Positions 36,796-45,110 of a stretch of DNA of 64,000 nucleotides are shown here, one piece after another. Numbering within the stretch: the stretch's first letter is position 1; every line of letters begins with the position of its first letter. The position numbers and the translations under genes were made by a program. This DNA comes from Chryseobacterium indologenes (lineage in GTDB: Bacteria > Bacteroidota > Bacteroidia > Flavobacteriales > Weeksellaceae). A model generated the notes under the pieces. That model ran no database searches. It was not told where the DNA came from and saw nothing but the letters and a program-made list of their open reading frames with translations. The stretch is taken from the NCBI RefSeq assembly GCF_001295265.1, contig NZ_LJOD01000001.1:620001-684000 (forward strand), read 5' to 3'.

Positions 36796-38523
36796 ATGAC
36801 CAAACATGCTATATTAATAGGGATAAATCAAATACCTGAAATGCCATATCTGGCATCACCGTCAAGTTACGCCATAAAGATGAAAAACTGGGCAGAGGGA
36901 CAAGGATATATTACCGCACTTTTTGTGGATGAGCCTAGAGGAGAGAGTACATCTGGCGAATGTACAAGAACTTACATTCTAAATACGGTTAGCACTATTA
37001 TTGACGAGGGAACAGATCAGCTTTTAATTTATTTTGCCGGACATGGGGTTGAACGCGCAGCGGGTGAAGATATTTGGTTATTTCCCGGTTATTTGCGGGA
37101 TACTTCAGAAAGCGCTAGTGTTCTGTCTTGCCAGCAGAGGGCTTACCGGTCAGGTATTAAGCACGTAGTTTTCATTTCTGACGCCTGCCGTAGCGCTTCT
37201 AGTGCAACCACGGTACAAGGATTAGATCCAGGTGCATTGTTCCCCAATCTAACTCGTAACAATAGGACAGAAATAGACACATTTTATTCGACTCATTCAG
37301 GAGCTAAGTCAATTGATGTGATGGATGAAGATGGAAATTACCGAAGTGTTTACAGTGATAATTTACTAAAATGCTTAAATGGTGAAGTTACAGAAGTTAT
37401 CAGGCCGATAAAACGGCTAAATCCTCCATTTCCGGCGGTCCTTTCTCATGAACTCAATGATTATCTGAAAACGAAAGTGCCCGACGAAATCTATTTGGCA
37501 ACGGGTAAGAAACAGTTTCCTATTGGTAGTGTTTCTTCGTCCGACCCACTTTTTTTATCCAAATTTAGTGAACAGGTTCTTGTCGAAACTATTGGTGAAA
37601 CAGGGCTTTCATTGATAACGGACCAAGAGCCGATCCCAGTTGATACAGAAGTAGTTTCTGAAAAGCTGAATTTTTATTTACGTGCTAAAGGTGGCAGCTC
37701 CGCAAGGGAAATGCAACAAATAAAAAGGGATTTTAAACTTGACTATGACTTTTTCACTGCTGATGCACTATTTCAGCAAGGTGAGACTGGACTATATGTG
37801 AAGGGGGTGAGAAATCCTCTAGTTTTCAGCAGCAGGCAACAAGATCGTCAATGGAATGACGCAAGGCGGAATTTCTCATCTCCACAGATTTTTGATTTCA
37901 GCGATGTTGATCATGGTTCAAACGCGATGTATTTTATCGGAAATTATGGAGGTAAAAGATTTTACCCGATAACATTGCTCCGCGGTTTTTTTACTCAGGT
38001 TGTTTTTCATAAAAATGAATTATTGACAGTCAATTATTTTCCAACGGATCCAAATGGTAAACACGAGTCTAGGCATTATGCTAATGAGGTAGCCGAAAGG
38101 AAGTCAAATATAATTATGGCAGCCAAAAAAGGGATTTTTCAAAGTACCTATGAGTTAAATCAAGGTGGGAATTATTACCGGAAGTATAAACATCTTGAGC
38201 CTACATTAGGACTTTTTGCAGCATATGCTTATTTTCAAAATGGGGACTTTGAAGGGGTCCACTCTTTATATGATTTCTTACAACAAAATAACCAATCCAT
38301 ACTTGGAGATATCTCTTTATTGGAGCGACTTTCAAATAGATATCCCTCTACCCAACAAAATGACATGATACAGATCCCTTTACTAACCCAGGGCTGGTCT
38401 TATATTGACTTATTAGGCTACAATCCTTTGGAAAACTTGGTTCCATATCTTCAACCAGGTCTTTGGACCTCTTTTTCCAGGGAAGGCTTTCGAAATATTC
38501 ACGATAATCTAACACAATTGTAA
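36796..38523 (+). CDS. Caspase-like (peptidase C14) protease
   Basis: A 575-residue protein with an N-terminal caspase/metacaspase domain. It opens with a typical first strand (HAILIGINQIPEMPYL). The catalytic His is in YFAGHGVE near residue 84 and the catalytic Cys in SDACRS near 131. Past about residue 240 comes a C-terminal region of unknown fold with a segment like that seen in other bacterial defence-associated caspases (EPTLGLFAAYAYFQNGDFEG, then LLTQGWSYIDLLGYNPLENL). There is no signal peptide. Its stop overlaps the next gene's start (TAATG), so protease and hydrolase are coupled. Bacterial caspases in defence act as proteases triggered on infection. Here the neighbouring hydrolase is the obvious candidate substrate or partner, which is inference. 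Confidence 0.85.
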   Translation: MTKHAILIGINQIPEMPYLASPSSYAIKMKNWAEGQGYITALFVDEPRGESTSGECTRTYILNTVSTIIDEGTDQLLIYFAGHGVERAAGEDIWLFPGYLRDTSESASVLSCQQRAYRSGIKHVVFISDACRSASSATTVQGLDPGALFPNLTRNNRTEIDTFYSTHSGAKSIDVMDEDGNYRSVYSDNLLKCLNGEVTEVIRPIKRLNPPFPAVLSHELNDYLKTKVPDEIYLATGKKQFPIGSVSSSDPLFLSKFSEQVLVETIGETGLSLITDQEPIPVDTEVVSEKLNFYLRAKGGSSAREMQQIKRDFKLDYDFFTADALFQQGETGLYVKGVRNPLVFSSRQQDRQWNDARRNFSSPQIFDFSDVDHGSNAMYFIGNYGGKRFYPITLLRGFFTQVVFHKNELLTVNYFPTDPNGKHESRHYANEVAERKSNIIMAAKKGIFQSTYELNQGGNYYRKYKHLEPTLGLFAAYAYFQNGDFEGVHSLYDFLQQNNQSILGDISLLERLSNRYPSTQQNDMIQIPLLTQGWSYIDLLGYNPLENLVPYLQPGLWTSFSREGFRNIHDNLTQL

Positions 38524-39407
38524 TGCGTATCTTATTTATACACGGTAGGGCACAAGAGCACTCTAGCCAGGAAGAGTTACTGGATAAATGGACAACCGAA
38601 CTTAAAAAGTCATTTGAAAATGCAGGTATTTCATATCCGGAAGGTGTGACACTGCACATGCCTTATTATGGCAAAGAATTAATTTCTTTAAGGGATCAAT
38701 TTAAGGACGATGTGCATAGTGGAAAATATCAGATGCGTTCGGCCGAAGATCTGGACGAGATACAGGCCCTTCACAATGATCTGCTGAACGATATGGCTGA
38801 AAATGCGGGTATCACACCAAAACAGATATTAGAGGAAATGAAGATGGAAACGCAGGAGCGGGGACTCCAAAATAATCCTATAATTCTTGCTTTAGCAAGG
38901 ATTCTGGATCGTTACGGAAAAAAATATGCTAATGACCTCATATTAAAGGAAACAGATGATGTCGTGACTTACCTTGTGGTTCCAGACGTAAAAGTTGTTA
39001 TCAATAAATTGGTCACCGATGCCTTAACCAGTGAACCAACAATTATTATAGCACATTCACTAGGGACTGTGATCGCATATGAAGTTCTGCATATGTTGAA
39101 AAAAGAAGATTACAATATTTGTGGCCTGATTACTTTGGGTTCACCTCTTGGAATGAAGGCTATTATCAGACAACTGTACACATCACCAACTTTTCCGCTG
39201 GTAGTTAGTGGAAGTTGGACTAATTTATATGATAAACGTGACATTGTTTCATTACGAGCACTCGAAGCAGCGCATTTCAAGGTAAATCCCGAAATTTTGA
39301 ATATTGACGTAATCAATAAAACAGATAATAGACATGGTATAGAAGGTTATTTGAGCAATGCTTTTGTAGCGAAGTCTATTTCTGATATCATGGCGTGTAA
39401 TGAATAG
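38523..39407 (+). CDS. Alpha/beta hydrolase, putative effector paired with the caspase
   Basis: A 294-residue cytoplasmic alpha/beta hydrolase. It starts with MRILFIHGRAQE, a strand followed by an oxyanion HGR turn. The nucleophile elbow is AHSLGTV near residue 178, the acid is probably in YDKRDIV near 240 and the histidine in DNRHGIEGY near 271. About 100 residues rich in charged helices (residues 60-150) separate the first strand from the elbow, a possible lid or interaction domain. The HGR-type lipase/esterase family includes phospholipases. Direct coupling to a caspase suggests that cleavage releases or activates it to damage membranes or metabolites. Substrate and activation are unknown. 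Confidence 0.8.
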   Translation: MRILFIHGRAQEHSSQEELLDKWTTELKKSFENAGISYPEGVTLHMPYYGKELISLRDQFKDDVHSGKYQMRSAEDLDEIQALHNDLLNDMAENAGITPKQILEEMKMETQERGLQNNPIILALARILDRYGKKYANDLILKETDDVVTYLVVPDVKVVINKLVTDALTSEPTIIIAHSLGTVIAYEVLHMLKKEDYNICGLITLGSPLGMKAIIRQLYTSPTFPLVVSGSWTNLYDKRDIVSLRALEAAHFKVNPEILNIDVINKTDNRHGIEGYLSNAFVAKSISDIMACNE

Positions 39408-39769
39408 AATTTGTACAGTTTTAGGTGGAAAGCATTGATATTATTACTACATTTCTCAAGTAGGCTTCTTGGATATATTTGCAAAAAAGACACTATTTAC
39501 TAAGTATGTTTCAATATAGTATTGACGTTAAAAATTGAAGGGTAATTTAACCCCTCAAAAATTGTCTTCCTACTTTGTAATCAAGGAAGCATTTCTCTGA
39601 TCAGGAATAAAATTTGCATCCCTGTTATTGTTTCCATTATGATTTGTTTTTTATATAATCAAGATGTACTGCGGTCTTTCACCCTACCTAGGCGGTAAAA
39701 CTGATTTAAATACATGCATATATTAATAATTTGAAATTTTCATACGTCCCTCTGATAAGACAGTAGATT
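39408..39769. other. Intergenic region, no gene recognised
   Basis: About 360 bases between the hydrolase gene and the Crp-type fragment. A weak GGGT/ACCC hairpin lies near 39539-39555. Otherwise no coding potential or repeats are recognised. Confidence 0.5.
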
Positions 39770-39871
39770 GCAAACCTGACTAGACTGCGTGTAGAGACAG
39801 TAATTCGCACCGTCAAAAAGATGGAACAGGATCGTTTTCTCAGGCTCATAGGTCGACGGATCCTATACTAA
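39770..39871 (+). pseudogene. Crp/Fnr-type regulator, C-terminal HTH fragment
   Basis: The plus strand reads ANLTRLRVETVIRTVKKMEQ, then DRFLRLIGRRILY and a stop: the recognition helix and wing of a Crp/Fnr DNA-binding domain (usual form LARLTGxxxETVIRTLKKLE). An in-frame TAG lies two codons upstream and no sensor domain is present. Only the last 33 codons survive, a remnant of a gene removed during island rearrangement. Confidence 0.7.
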
Positions 39872-40085
39872 ATATTGATAAAAAAATAAGCCTTCCAGTA
39901 TGGCAATACTAATAATATAGTTATCGATGAAAAATGGATGGCTTATTTCTGTCAAATATATTTGCTAATAAGTAATATCTTATTTTACCATAGATTTTGC
40001 ATATGCTTGTAGTTGTACCTCGCTGTCTGAGAATTACAGTTTAATGTATCAATACAATAAGAAAATTATTGTTATTTTCCAAATT
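39872..40085. other. Intergenic region with a spaced inverted repeat
   Basis: AAATAAGCC (39884-39892) and GGCTTATTT (39940-39948) are inverted copies 47 bases apart. No gene is present. They may be the terminal repeats of a tiny relic or chance in AT-rich DNA. Confidence 0.35.
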
Positions 40086-41195
40086 TTAAGAAAAATCTAA
40101 CTTAATTTTTAATGACGCTTCCCTGGTAACGGAATCTATTATTTTAGTATAAATTTCTGTTGTCTTAAGGTTTCTATGGCCCAAAAGTTTAGAAATTGTA
40201 TAAATGGATGTGCCTGATGCAAGCTGTAATGTAGCAAATGTATGTCGAAAGCCATGAAACGTAAAGTATTTGTTGATGCCGGCATTCTTTAGCCATGGTT
40301 TAAGAAATTTAATAACATCATCATACTTAATTCCTTCAAAAACTTTTTCATTATTATCTTTTGGAAGACCTAATATTTCTAATGTCTTATCTGATATAGG
40401 GTAGTATTCTGCATTTCCAGTTTTACTTTGTTTGTATATAATGTAAAAACTGCCCTTAGAGCCTTGTATGTCACCCCATACAAGGTTTTTAATATCGGAA
40501 AAACGAAAACCGGTTAATGCGGAAAATAAGCCAGCTTTTTTAACTAATTGTGATTCACATTTTGCATCAGCCATACTTTGTAGCTCATGTAAGAACAGGA
40601 AACAGCGATGAGTTTCCTCTAATTTTATTCCTTTGAGCATTGTACTGAAATCTGTTAAAATATATTTATTATTAAAAGCACTCTTAATGGTATTTCTAAA
40701 TTTGTCAAAATAAGATGATGCAGTATTAAGACTGATTTTTCTTTCGTATCTGCCAATAGATGGATTAGATAATAAAAAATTTCTAAACTGTTCACATGTA
40801 GGATAGTCGAGCTCAATAAAAGGTAAATTTTTTCCACAAAATTTCTGAAAATACTTTACGGCCATTTGCCAATTGTATGAATCTGGGCGTTTGTTTGCTT
40901 CAGCTTGAAAGAATTCTGTAAAATCAGCTATCCTTTTTTTAATTAAAAAATCATAATTTTTATTTTGAATATCTATTAAACGTTCGGCTTTTCTATATTC
41001 CACCAATTTCAAAGTTTCAATATTATGTTGTTTTTCTACATTATTCTTGGGATTCAAATAGCTATGTAAATGTAGAAAGTACTTTCTCTTAAGGTCTCCT
41101 GTTATTGGATGTGCTATGGGAGGATAGATATCCAAATAATGAGATTCTTGTCCATTACTTATGGGCTTTTGTCTTAGTGTTACCCTTGTCATCAC
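40086..41195 (-). CDS. Tyrosine-type site-specific integrase of the island
   Basis: A 369-residue tyrosine recombinase that should catalyse integration and excision at the 18-bp mnmE site. The catalytic set is present: Arg in LTGFRFSDI near 225, Lys in QSKTGNAEYY near 260, HGFRHTFA near 315, LGHRNLKTTEIY with the nucleophile Tyr near 348. The N-terminus is an arm/core-binding SAM-like region (FTEFFQAEANKRPDSYNWQM). The closest start is 41195; the preceding codon context is weak, as is normal in this group. It lies about 2 kb inside the right end of the island, with the excisionase-like gene upstream. Confidence 0.9.
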   Translation of the reverse strand: MMTRVTLRQKPISNGQESHYLDIYPPIAHPITGDLKRKYFLHLHSYLNPKNNVEKQHNIETLKLVEYRKAERLIDIQNKNYDFLIKKRIADFTEFFQAEANKRPDSYNWQMAVKYFQKFCGKNLPFIELDYPTCEQFRNFLLSNPSIGRYERKISLNTASSYFDKFRNTIKSAFNNKYILTDFSTMLKGIKLEETHRCFLFLHELQSMADAKCESQLVKKAGLFSALTGFRFSDIKNLVWGDIQGSKGSFYIIYKQSKTGNAEYYPISDKTLEILGLPKDNNEKVFEGIKYDDVIKFLKPWLKNAGINKYFTFHGFRHTFATLQLASGTSIYTISKLLGHRNLKTTEIYTKIIDSVTREASLKIKLDFS

Positions 41196-41267
41196 CGTTT
41201 ATTTTTCTCATTAATAAATAGTTTAAACAGTCAAAAAATATTTTACAATTACAATTTATTTCGATTG

Positions 41268-41648
41268 TTAATTCTCTTTGACTCTTAGAATACTAATCTT
41301 AAAAAGATTGTCAATTTCTATTCTACTAATTCTGGTGTTTCTTACTGATAGTTTTATTGATTTTAAACGACCCGAATTAACTAGATGATAGATCATTTGC
41401 TTACTGCATTTCAATAAGCAGGCTGATTCTTTAACAGTTAGAAAAGCAGAACTATTTATAATATCTATAGAGGATTCTTTAAAAAGCTGCATGTTGATAT
41501 TACTTTCTTCTATCTTTTTTGTTTTTAGCGCTGTCTTATATGCCTTCTTATTACAGGTATGGCTGCAGTATCTCGTTACAGTTGTTTTTGCGATAAATTC
41601 CTTGCCACAATACTGGCATATTCTTATGGTTTTAATGTTAGAACTCAT
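41268..41648 (-). CDS. Zinc-finger/excisionase-like HTH protein
   Basis: A 126-residue protein with two parts. The N-terminal finger is CQYCGKEFIAKTTVTRYCSH, continuing TCNKKAY, with a Cx2C...Cx3C pattern. The C-terminal winged helix is of the excisionase/MerR type (LTVKESACLLKCSKQMIYHL, then SGRLKSIKLSVRNTRISR). Such genes lie just upstream of tyrosine integrases in Bacteroidota islands and probably set the direction of recombination or control integrase expression. A second, decayed copy lies at 42169-42737. Confidence 0.75.
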   Translation of the reverse strand: MSSNIKTIRICQYCGKEFIAKTTVTRYCSHTCNKKAYKTALKTKKIEESNINMQLFKESSIDIINSSAFLTVKESACLLKCSKQMIYHLVNSGRLKSIKLSVRNTRISRIEIDNLFKISILRVKEN

Positions 41649-41767
41649 ATCAATTTTTTTAACATGAAAAGTTGTTAACCAAATAATTGAGTATGGGGGG
41701 AACCCATAACATTTTGTAGTATGTATTCGTAATAATAGATACTTATTGCTTGAAAAGTCTCAGATGA

Positions 41768-42049
41768 TTAGTAATTTCCTGATAATATACTCATTCGTAG
41801 TTTCTTACTAATCCTGTTGTTATATATTTCAAACATCATTTTTACTCTTAAATTCTCTGCTATGATCAATGTTTGGTCATTATGTTTTTTTTCAAGTTGC
41901 GATTTAGGTATGCGATACAGAAAAAGTTTTAAATAAAATTTTCGCTGCGATTTTCCAGTTAATGGATCATAGATAGGAGGATAGGCATCTAAATAAAGTC
42001 TAACAGTATTTTTAGCTGCAGGCTTTTTACGTAATTTAATAAGTGTCAT
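41768..42049 (-). pseudogene. Tyrosine integrase, N-terminal fragment
   Basis: 93 codons that match the N-terminus of the intact integrase. LRKKPAAKNTVRLYLDAYPP corresponds to LRQKPISNGQESHYLDIYPP, and SQRKFYLKLFLY to LKRKYFLHLHSY. After YNNRISKK the similarity ends and the frame stops; the catalytic domain is missing. It is a truncated second integrase. Confidence 0.8.
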
Positions 42050-42168
42050 AATATTTTGTTTTAGAGTTGTCTACAAAAATATTATGAACTCTGTTTATTT
42101 TTAAATTATGTCTTTGAAAAGCCTAATTTGTCTTTTATAGGCCTTTCAATAATATAAAATCAACTATA

Positions 42169-42737
42169 TTAATTATTATTTTTGATAACTGTATTGAATA
42201 ACCTACGTATAATTTCTTTAGATACATAAACAGATTTTCCCTTCTTTATTTTAATTATATTATATATTTTCAATTTATTGTAAAGGGCACTGGCAGAGAT
42301 TTTATATAGGTTAATGATCTCATTTATTGTCCAACAGTTTTTTATTTTTGTATCTTCATCTTTAAATATAAAAGGTTCTATTTCTGTTTTATTTTGATAT
42401 AATAACTTTTCAATCTCTTCCTTAAAAACTCTGGTTTTTCTCTGACTAAAATTAATAGAAGATAACTTTCCTTTTTTGATCATATCATAGATGTAGTTCG
42501 GGCGCATCCTATAATACTGGAAGCTTCTTTTATCGTCATGCAATCAAAGGGAGAATAAGTGTACATTTTAAAATTGCATAAATTCTTATTTTCTATTGTT
42601 TGAGCTGAATTTTTATCATATCTCTTATACATTTTTGTCCTACATCTTTGACTGCAAAACCTTGTTACAGTGGTTTTGGCTGCAAATTCTAATCCACAAT
42701 ATTCGCATGTTTTCAATATGTGGATATGTGTACTCAT
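42169..42737 (-). pseudogene. Second zinc-finger/excisionase-like HTH gene, frameshifted
   Basis: The first frame (42480-42737) has the finger CEYCGLEFAAKTTVTRFCSQ and the start of the HTH (MTIKEASSIIGCA), then fails. The next frame continues with RPNYIYDMIKKGKLSSINFS and QRKTRVFKEEIEKLL, the second half of the same domain, then a further HTH-like domain (CWTINEIINLYKISASALYN) to 42169. A one-base change around 42495-42510 (GCGCCCG) separates the frames. It is a paralogue of the 41268-41648 gene with an extra C-terminal domain, inactivated together with its integrase. Confidence 0.78.
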
Positions 42738-42929
42738 TGCTTTATTCTAACTAGTTGTGCATCTTGAATGTATATCTAAAAATAGAATGTTTGTAAATGA
42801 ATGCAATAAATTATCCAAAGTCTAAAATAATACAGTTAAGTTGTCTCAAAAGTGGATTATAAAATGCTTAAAAGAATCTTAGAAATTAACTTTAATAATT
42901 GTTAATCAATTTATATAGAAATTAGACTC

Positions 42930-43105
42930 ATTAAGTACAGTAAATTAACCTTTATACTAATGGTAAATTGTTTAAATCTAAATCGTTTTGTATGAAAATG
43001 AACTATTATAAAAAGGCTGTAAAAGTTCTAAACAATTACCTTTAAATAAATACTAATTAATTCATTTAGAGTATGCTAGTATATATTAAGTGCAGTGAAT
43101 TAACC
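42930..43105. repeat. Pair of 21-bp imperfect direct repeats
   Basis: Positions 42930-42950 and 43085-43105 share 19 of 21 bases. Both read ATTAAGT, any base, CAGT, any base, AATTAACC with A or G at the two variable places. The copies are 155 bases apart. Possible integrase arm sites, or duplication scars from tandem insertion. Confidence 0.55.
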
Positions 43106-43137
43106 AATAAAATCGTACGGTTTTTATTTTGGAACTA

Positions 43138-43158
43138 GGGGACAAAACTGGGGACAAA
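43138..43158. repeat. Tandem GGGGACAAA repeats near the right attachment site
   Basis: GGGGACAAA at 43138-43146 and 43150-43158, period 12. A related GGGACAA followed by TGGGG occurs at 24735-24745, 40 bases inside the left end. Short repeats at both ends suit arm-type recombinase binding. Confidence 0.45.
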
Positions 43159-43287
43159 TTTAACTGATTTATAGTGCTAATTTTCTTTTGAAAAACACAT
43201 AAAATGCTGTAATACAGTGATTTATAGGATGTTTAAAAGGATTTGCTTGATTATTATAAGTTGTTGATTTTCAGTAGTTTAAATATG

Positions 43288-43305
43288 TTATTTCCCGATA
43301 CAGAA
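43288..43305. repeat. Right attachment site of the island, within mnmE
   Basis: TTATTTCCCGATACAGAA, the reverse complement of the last six codons of mnmE including the stop. Identical to 24678-24695. Confidence 0.88.
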
Positions 43306-44673
43306 TTTAGAAAAAATATTCCCAAGCACCTCATCGTTTGTCACTTCACCGGAGATCTCACCAAGATGTTCCAAAGCATTTCTCAGCTCATAAGCAAGCA
43401 GTTCTGTAGAGATCTGGAAAGAAATGGCTTCTTTTACTTTATGTATGGCATCCATTGATTTCTGCAAGGCTTCAAAATGACGCTGATTGGTTATTACCAC
43501 ATTATTTTCTTCGGTTTTTAAATGCTCTACATAGGATGACAATTCATTTTTAAGATCCTGGATATTCTGATTTTCCACTGCTGATATTTTAATAAAATCG
43601 AACTCGTGGGCAATTTCATTCCTGAAAATATTTTCTACTGATTCATATTTTGGAGGCAGCACTTCATCAATTTTTGTAGCGCAGATAATCAGCTTCAGAT
43701 CATTTCTCAATAATGACCGTATCATTTCAATATCTTCCGAATAATCTTCTGTGGCAGCATCGGCAAGGTATACCAGAATATTGGCATTTTCAACTTTTTC
43801 CTTAGCTTTTTTCACTCCGATGGCTTCAATTTCATCCAGCGTCTCGCGAAGTCCGGCTGTATCAATCAGTCTGAAGGCATGACCTTTAATATGAAGTACT
43901 TCTTCAATGGTATCTCTTGTTGTTCCTGCAATATTGCTTACAATGGCTCTTTCTTCTTTTAAAAGAGCATTTAGCAGAGTAGATTTTCCTGCATTCGGTT
44001 TTCCGATGATGGCTACGGCTGTTCCGTTTTTGATGGCATTTCCGTATTGGAAACTTTCGATAAGAGAGCTTAGTTTTATTTCTATTTTATCCAATAGTCC
44101 GCTAAGAGCTGTTCGGTCAGCAAATTCCACATCTTCTTCGGCAAAATCCAGTTCCAGTTCAATCAGGGAAACAAAATTCAGAAGGTCTGTTCTTAATAAC
44201 GATATTTCATTGGTAATTCCTCCTTTGAGCTGGTTGATGGCTACTTTTCTGGAGGCTTCATTTTCAGAGGCAATTACATCGGCAATCGCTTCTGCCTGTG
44301 AAAGATCTATTCTTCCATTTATAAAGGCACGAAGGGTAAATTCACCAGCTTTGGCCATTCTTGCCCCGTTTTTAATCAGGGTTTCAAGAATTCGTTTTCC
44401 GATATGGGGAGAGCCGTGAAATGCAATTTCCACAGAATTTTCTGTTGTAAAGCTTTTCGGAGCCAGGAAAATAGACAGCATTACCTCATCAATTGCCTCT
44501 TCACCATCCATAAAGTATCCGTAATGAATGGTATGGGATTTTTGTTTTTCCAGTTTCTTAGCCGGAAAACTCTTCTGAACGACCGGTAAAGCATCATTCC
44601 CGGAAACTCTGATAATCCCTAAAGCCCCTACTCCATTGGCTGTAGCCAGTGCACAAATCGTATCGTTATTCAT
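43288..44673 (-). CDS. mnmE: tRNA modification GTPase MnmE
   Basis: With MnmG it installs the carboxymethylaminomethyl group on wobble uridine 34 of several tRNAs. It is 461 residues, normal for the family. The N-terminal folate-binding domain opens with DTICALATANGVGALGIIRV. The inserted G domain has G1 GKPNAGKST near 226, G2 region TTRDT, G3 DTAG near 274 and a TKID G4. The C-terminus is FCIGK, whose cysteine is essential in E. coli. Those last codons are the attachment site of the island, and the sequence is preserved intact. It is transcribed away from the peptidase gene's terminators with its own -7 element. Confidence 0.97.
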   Translation of the reverse strand: MNNDTICALATANGVGALGIIRVSGNDALPVVQKSFPAKKLEKQKSHTIHYGYFMDGEEAIDEVMLSIFLAPKSFTTENSVEIAFHGSPHIGKRILETLIKNGARMAKAGEFTLRAFINGRIDLSQAEAIADVIASENEASRKVAINQLKGGITNEISLLRTDLLNFVSLIELELDFAEEDVEFADRTALSGLLDKIEIKLSSLIESFQYGNAIKNGTAVAIIGKPNAGKSTLLNALLKEERAIVSNIAGTTRDTIEEVLHIKGHAFRLIDTAGLRETLDEIEAIGVKKAKEKVENANILVYLADAATEDYSEDIEMIRSLLRNDLKLIICATKIDEVLPPKYESVENIFRNEIAHEFDFIKISAVENQNIQDLKNELSSYVEHLKTEENNVVITNQRHFEALQKSMDAIHKVKEAISFQISTELLAYELRNALEHLGEISGEVTNDEVLGNIFSKFCIGK

Positions 44674-44677
44674 GGTG

Positions 44678-44685
44678 CAAATTTA
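44678..44685 (-). promoter_or_regulatory. -7 element of mnmE, almost abutting the start codon
   Basis: The minus strand reads TAAATTTG at 44678-44685, a perfect TAnnTTTG only four bases before the ATG. Transcription would begin at or next to the start codon, so the mRNA may be leaderless. No TTG is seen at -33. Confidence 0.4.
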
Positions 44686-44817
44686 CGATTTTTCAGGTTA
44701 ATTTCTATTGAAGCAGTTTATCTGAATTGTCTATTGTTTCCATTGGAGTTTTACTTTTAAATTTTTGTGCCTGCGTAAGAATAATTAAAATATTGAAAAA
44801 CTTTTTATTAACAAAAA

Positions 44818-44840
44818 AGCCATTTCAGGACGAAATGGCT
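44818..44840 (-). terminator. Rho-independent terminator
   Basis: AGCCATTTC and GAAATGGCT form a 9-bp stem with a 5-base loop. The minus strand continues into a run of six T, so it would stop transcripts coming from the aminopeptidase gene. Confidence 0.65.
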
Positions 44841-44990
44841 TACTGCTTTTGAATTTACTAAAGTTATATATGAAGATATGAAATGATTGATGTTTCTTTT
44901 ACTGAAGCAAAGATAGATACCTTCAGACAGATAAACTTCAGGAAAATCCCTAAAATTATATCCGTAAAAATACGGTTGCCTGTCATAAAA

Positions 44991-45017
44991 AAGCCCCGCA
45001 GAAAAGCTGCAGGACTT
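44991..45017 (-). terminator. Rho-independent terminator of the aminopeptidase gene
   Basis: An 11-bp stem on the minus strand (AAGTCCTGCAG against CTGCGGGGCTT, two G-T wobbles) followed by a T run. It is about 95 bases after the stop codon, and a second hairpin follows at 44818-44840. Confidence 0.65.
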
Positions 45018-45110
45018 TCATAGTTTTATCTAACAATTATAATGTTCGGCGTTCGAGTTTAAAGCTTTAATTAATGTTCTACATTCATTATTACCTTTCA
45101 CTTCTCAGTT

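Larger units (their letters stand above)
42738..43287. other. Noncoding island end with repeats, next to the attachment site
   Basis: About 550 AT-rich bases between the decayed module and mnmE. No gene is seen. The two sets of direct repeats listed separately fill the inner part, as expected for integrase arm-binding DNA. Confidence 0.55.
24678..43305. mobile_element. Genomic island integrated at the 3' end of mnmE
   Basis: An 18.6-kb element bounded by an exact 18-bp direct repeat (24678-24695 and 43288-43305). The right copy is the last five sense codons plus stop of mnmE, so insertion leaves MnmE intact. A tyrosine integrase and an excisionase-like gene lie next to that end, with a second decayed copy of the module. 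The cargo is a hypothetical gene, SbcD-SbcC, a Gabija-like pair, a HEPN-motif protein and a caspase-hydrolase pair. SGI1-type islands are known to use the same 3' end of trmE/mnmE. Conjugation genes are absent, so it is mobilisable at most or already fixed. Base composition within it is patchy: SbcCD is clearly richer in G+C than the rest. Confidence 0.88.

Noticed and set aside
39884..39948. AAATAAGCC/GGCTTATTT inverted copies as ends of a small insertion element
   Set aside because: Only 9 bp, 47 bases apart, no target duplication and no transposase; listed as an intergenic note instead.
41770..41790. TAATTTCCTGATAATAT, similar to the attachment core, at the end of the truncated integrase
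   Set aside because: About ten core bases match with one mismatch, but it lies in a coding frame and the flanks differ; too weak to call a third attachment site.
43907..44419. 170-codon plus-strand frame inside mnmE
   Set aside because: Antisense to the G domain of MnmE; low-complexity Ser/Arg translation.
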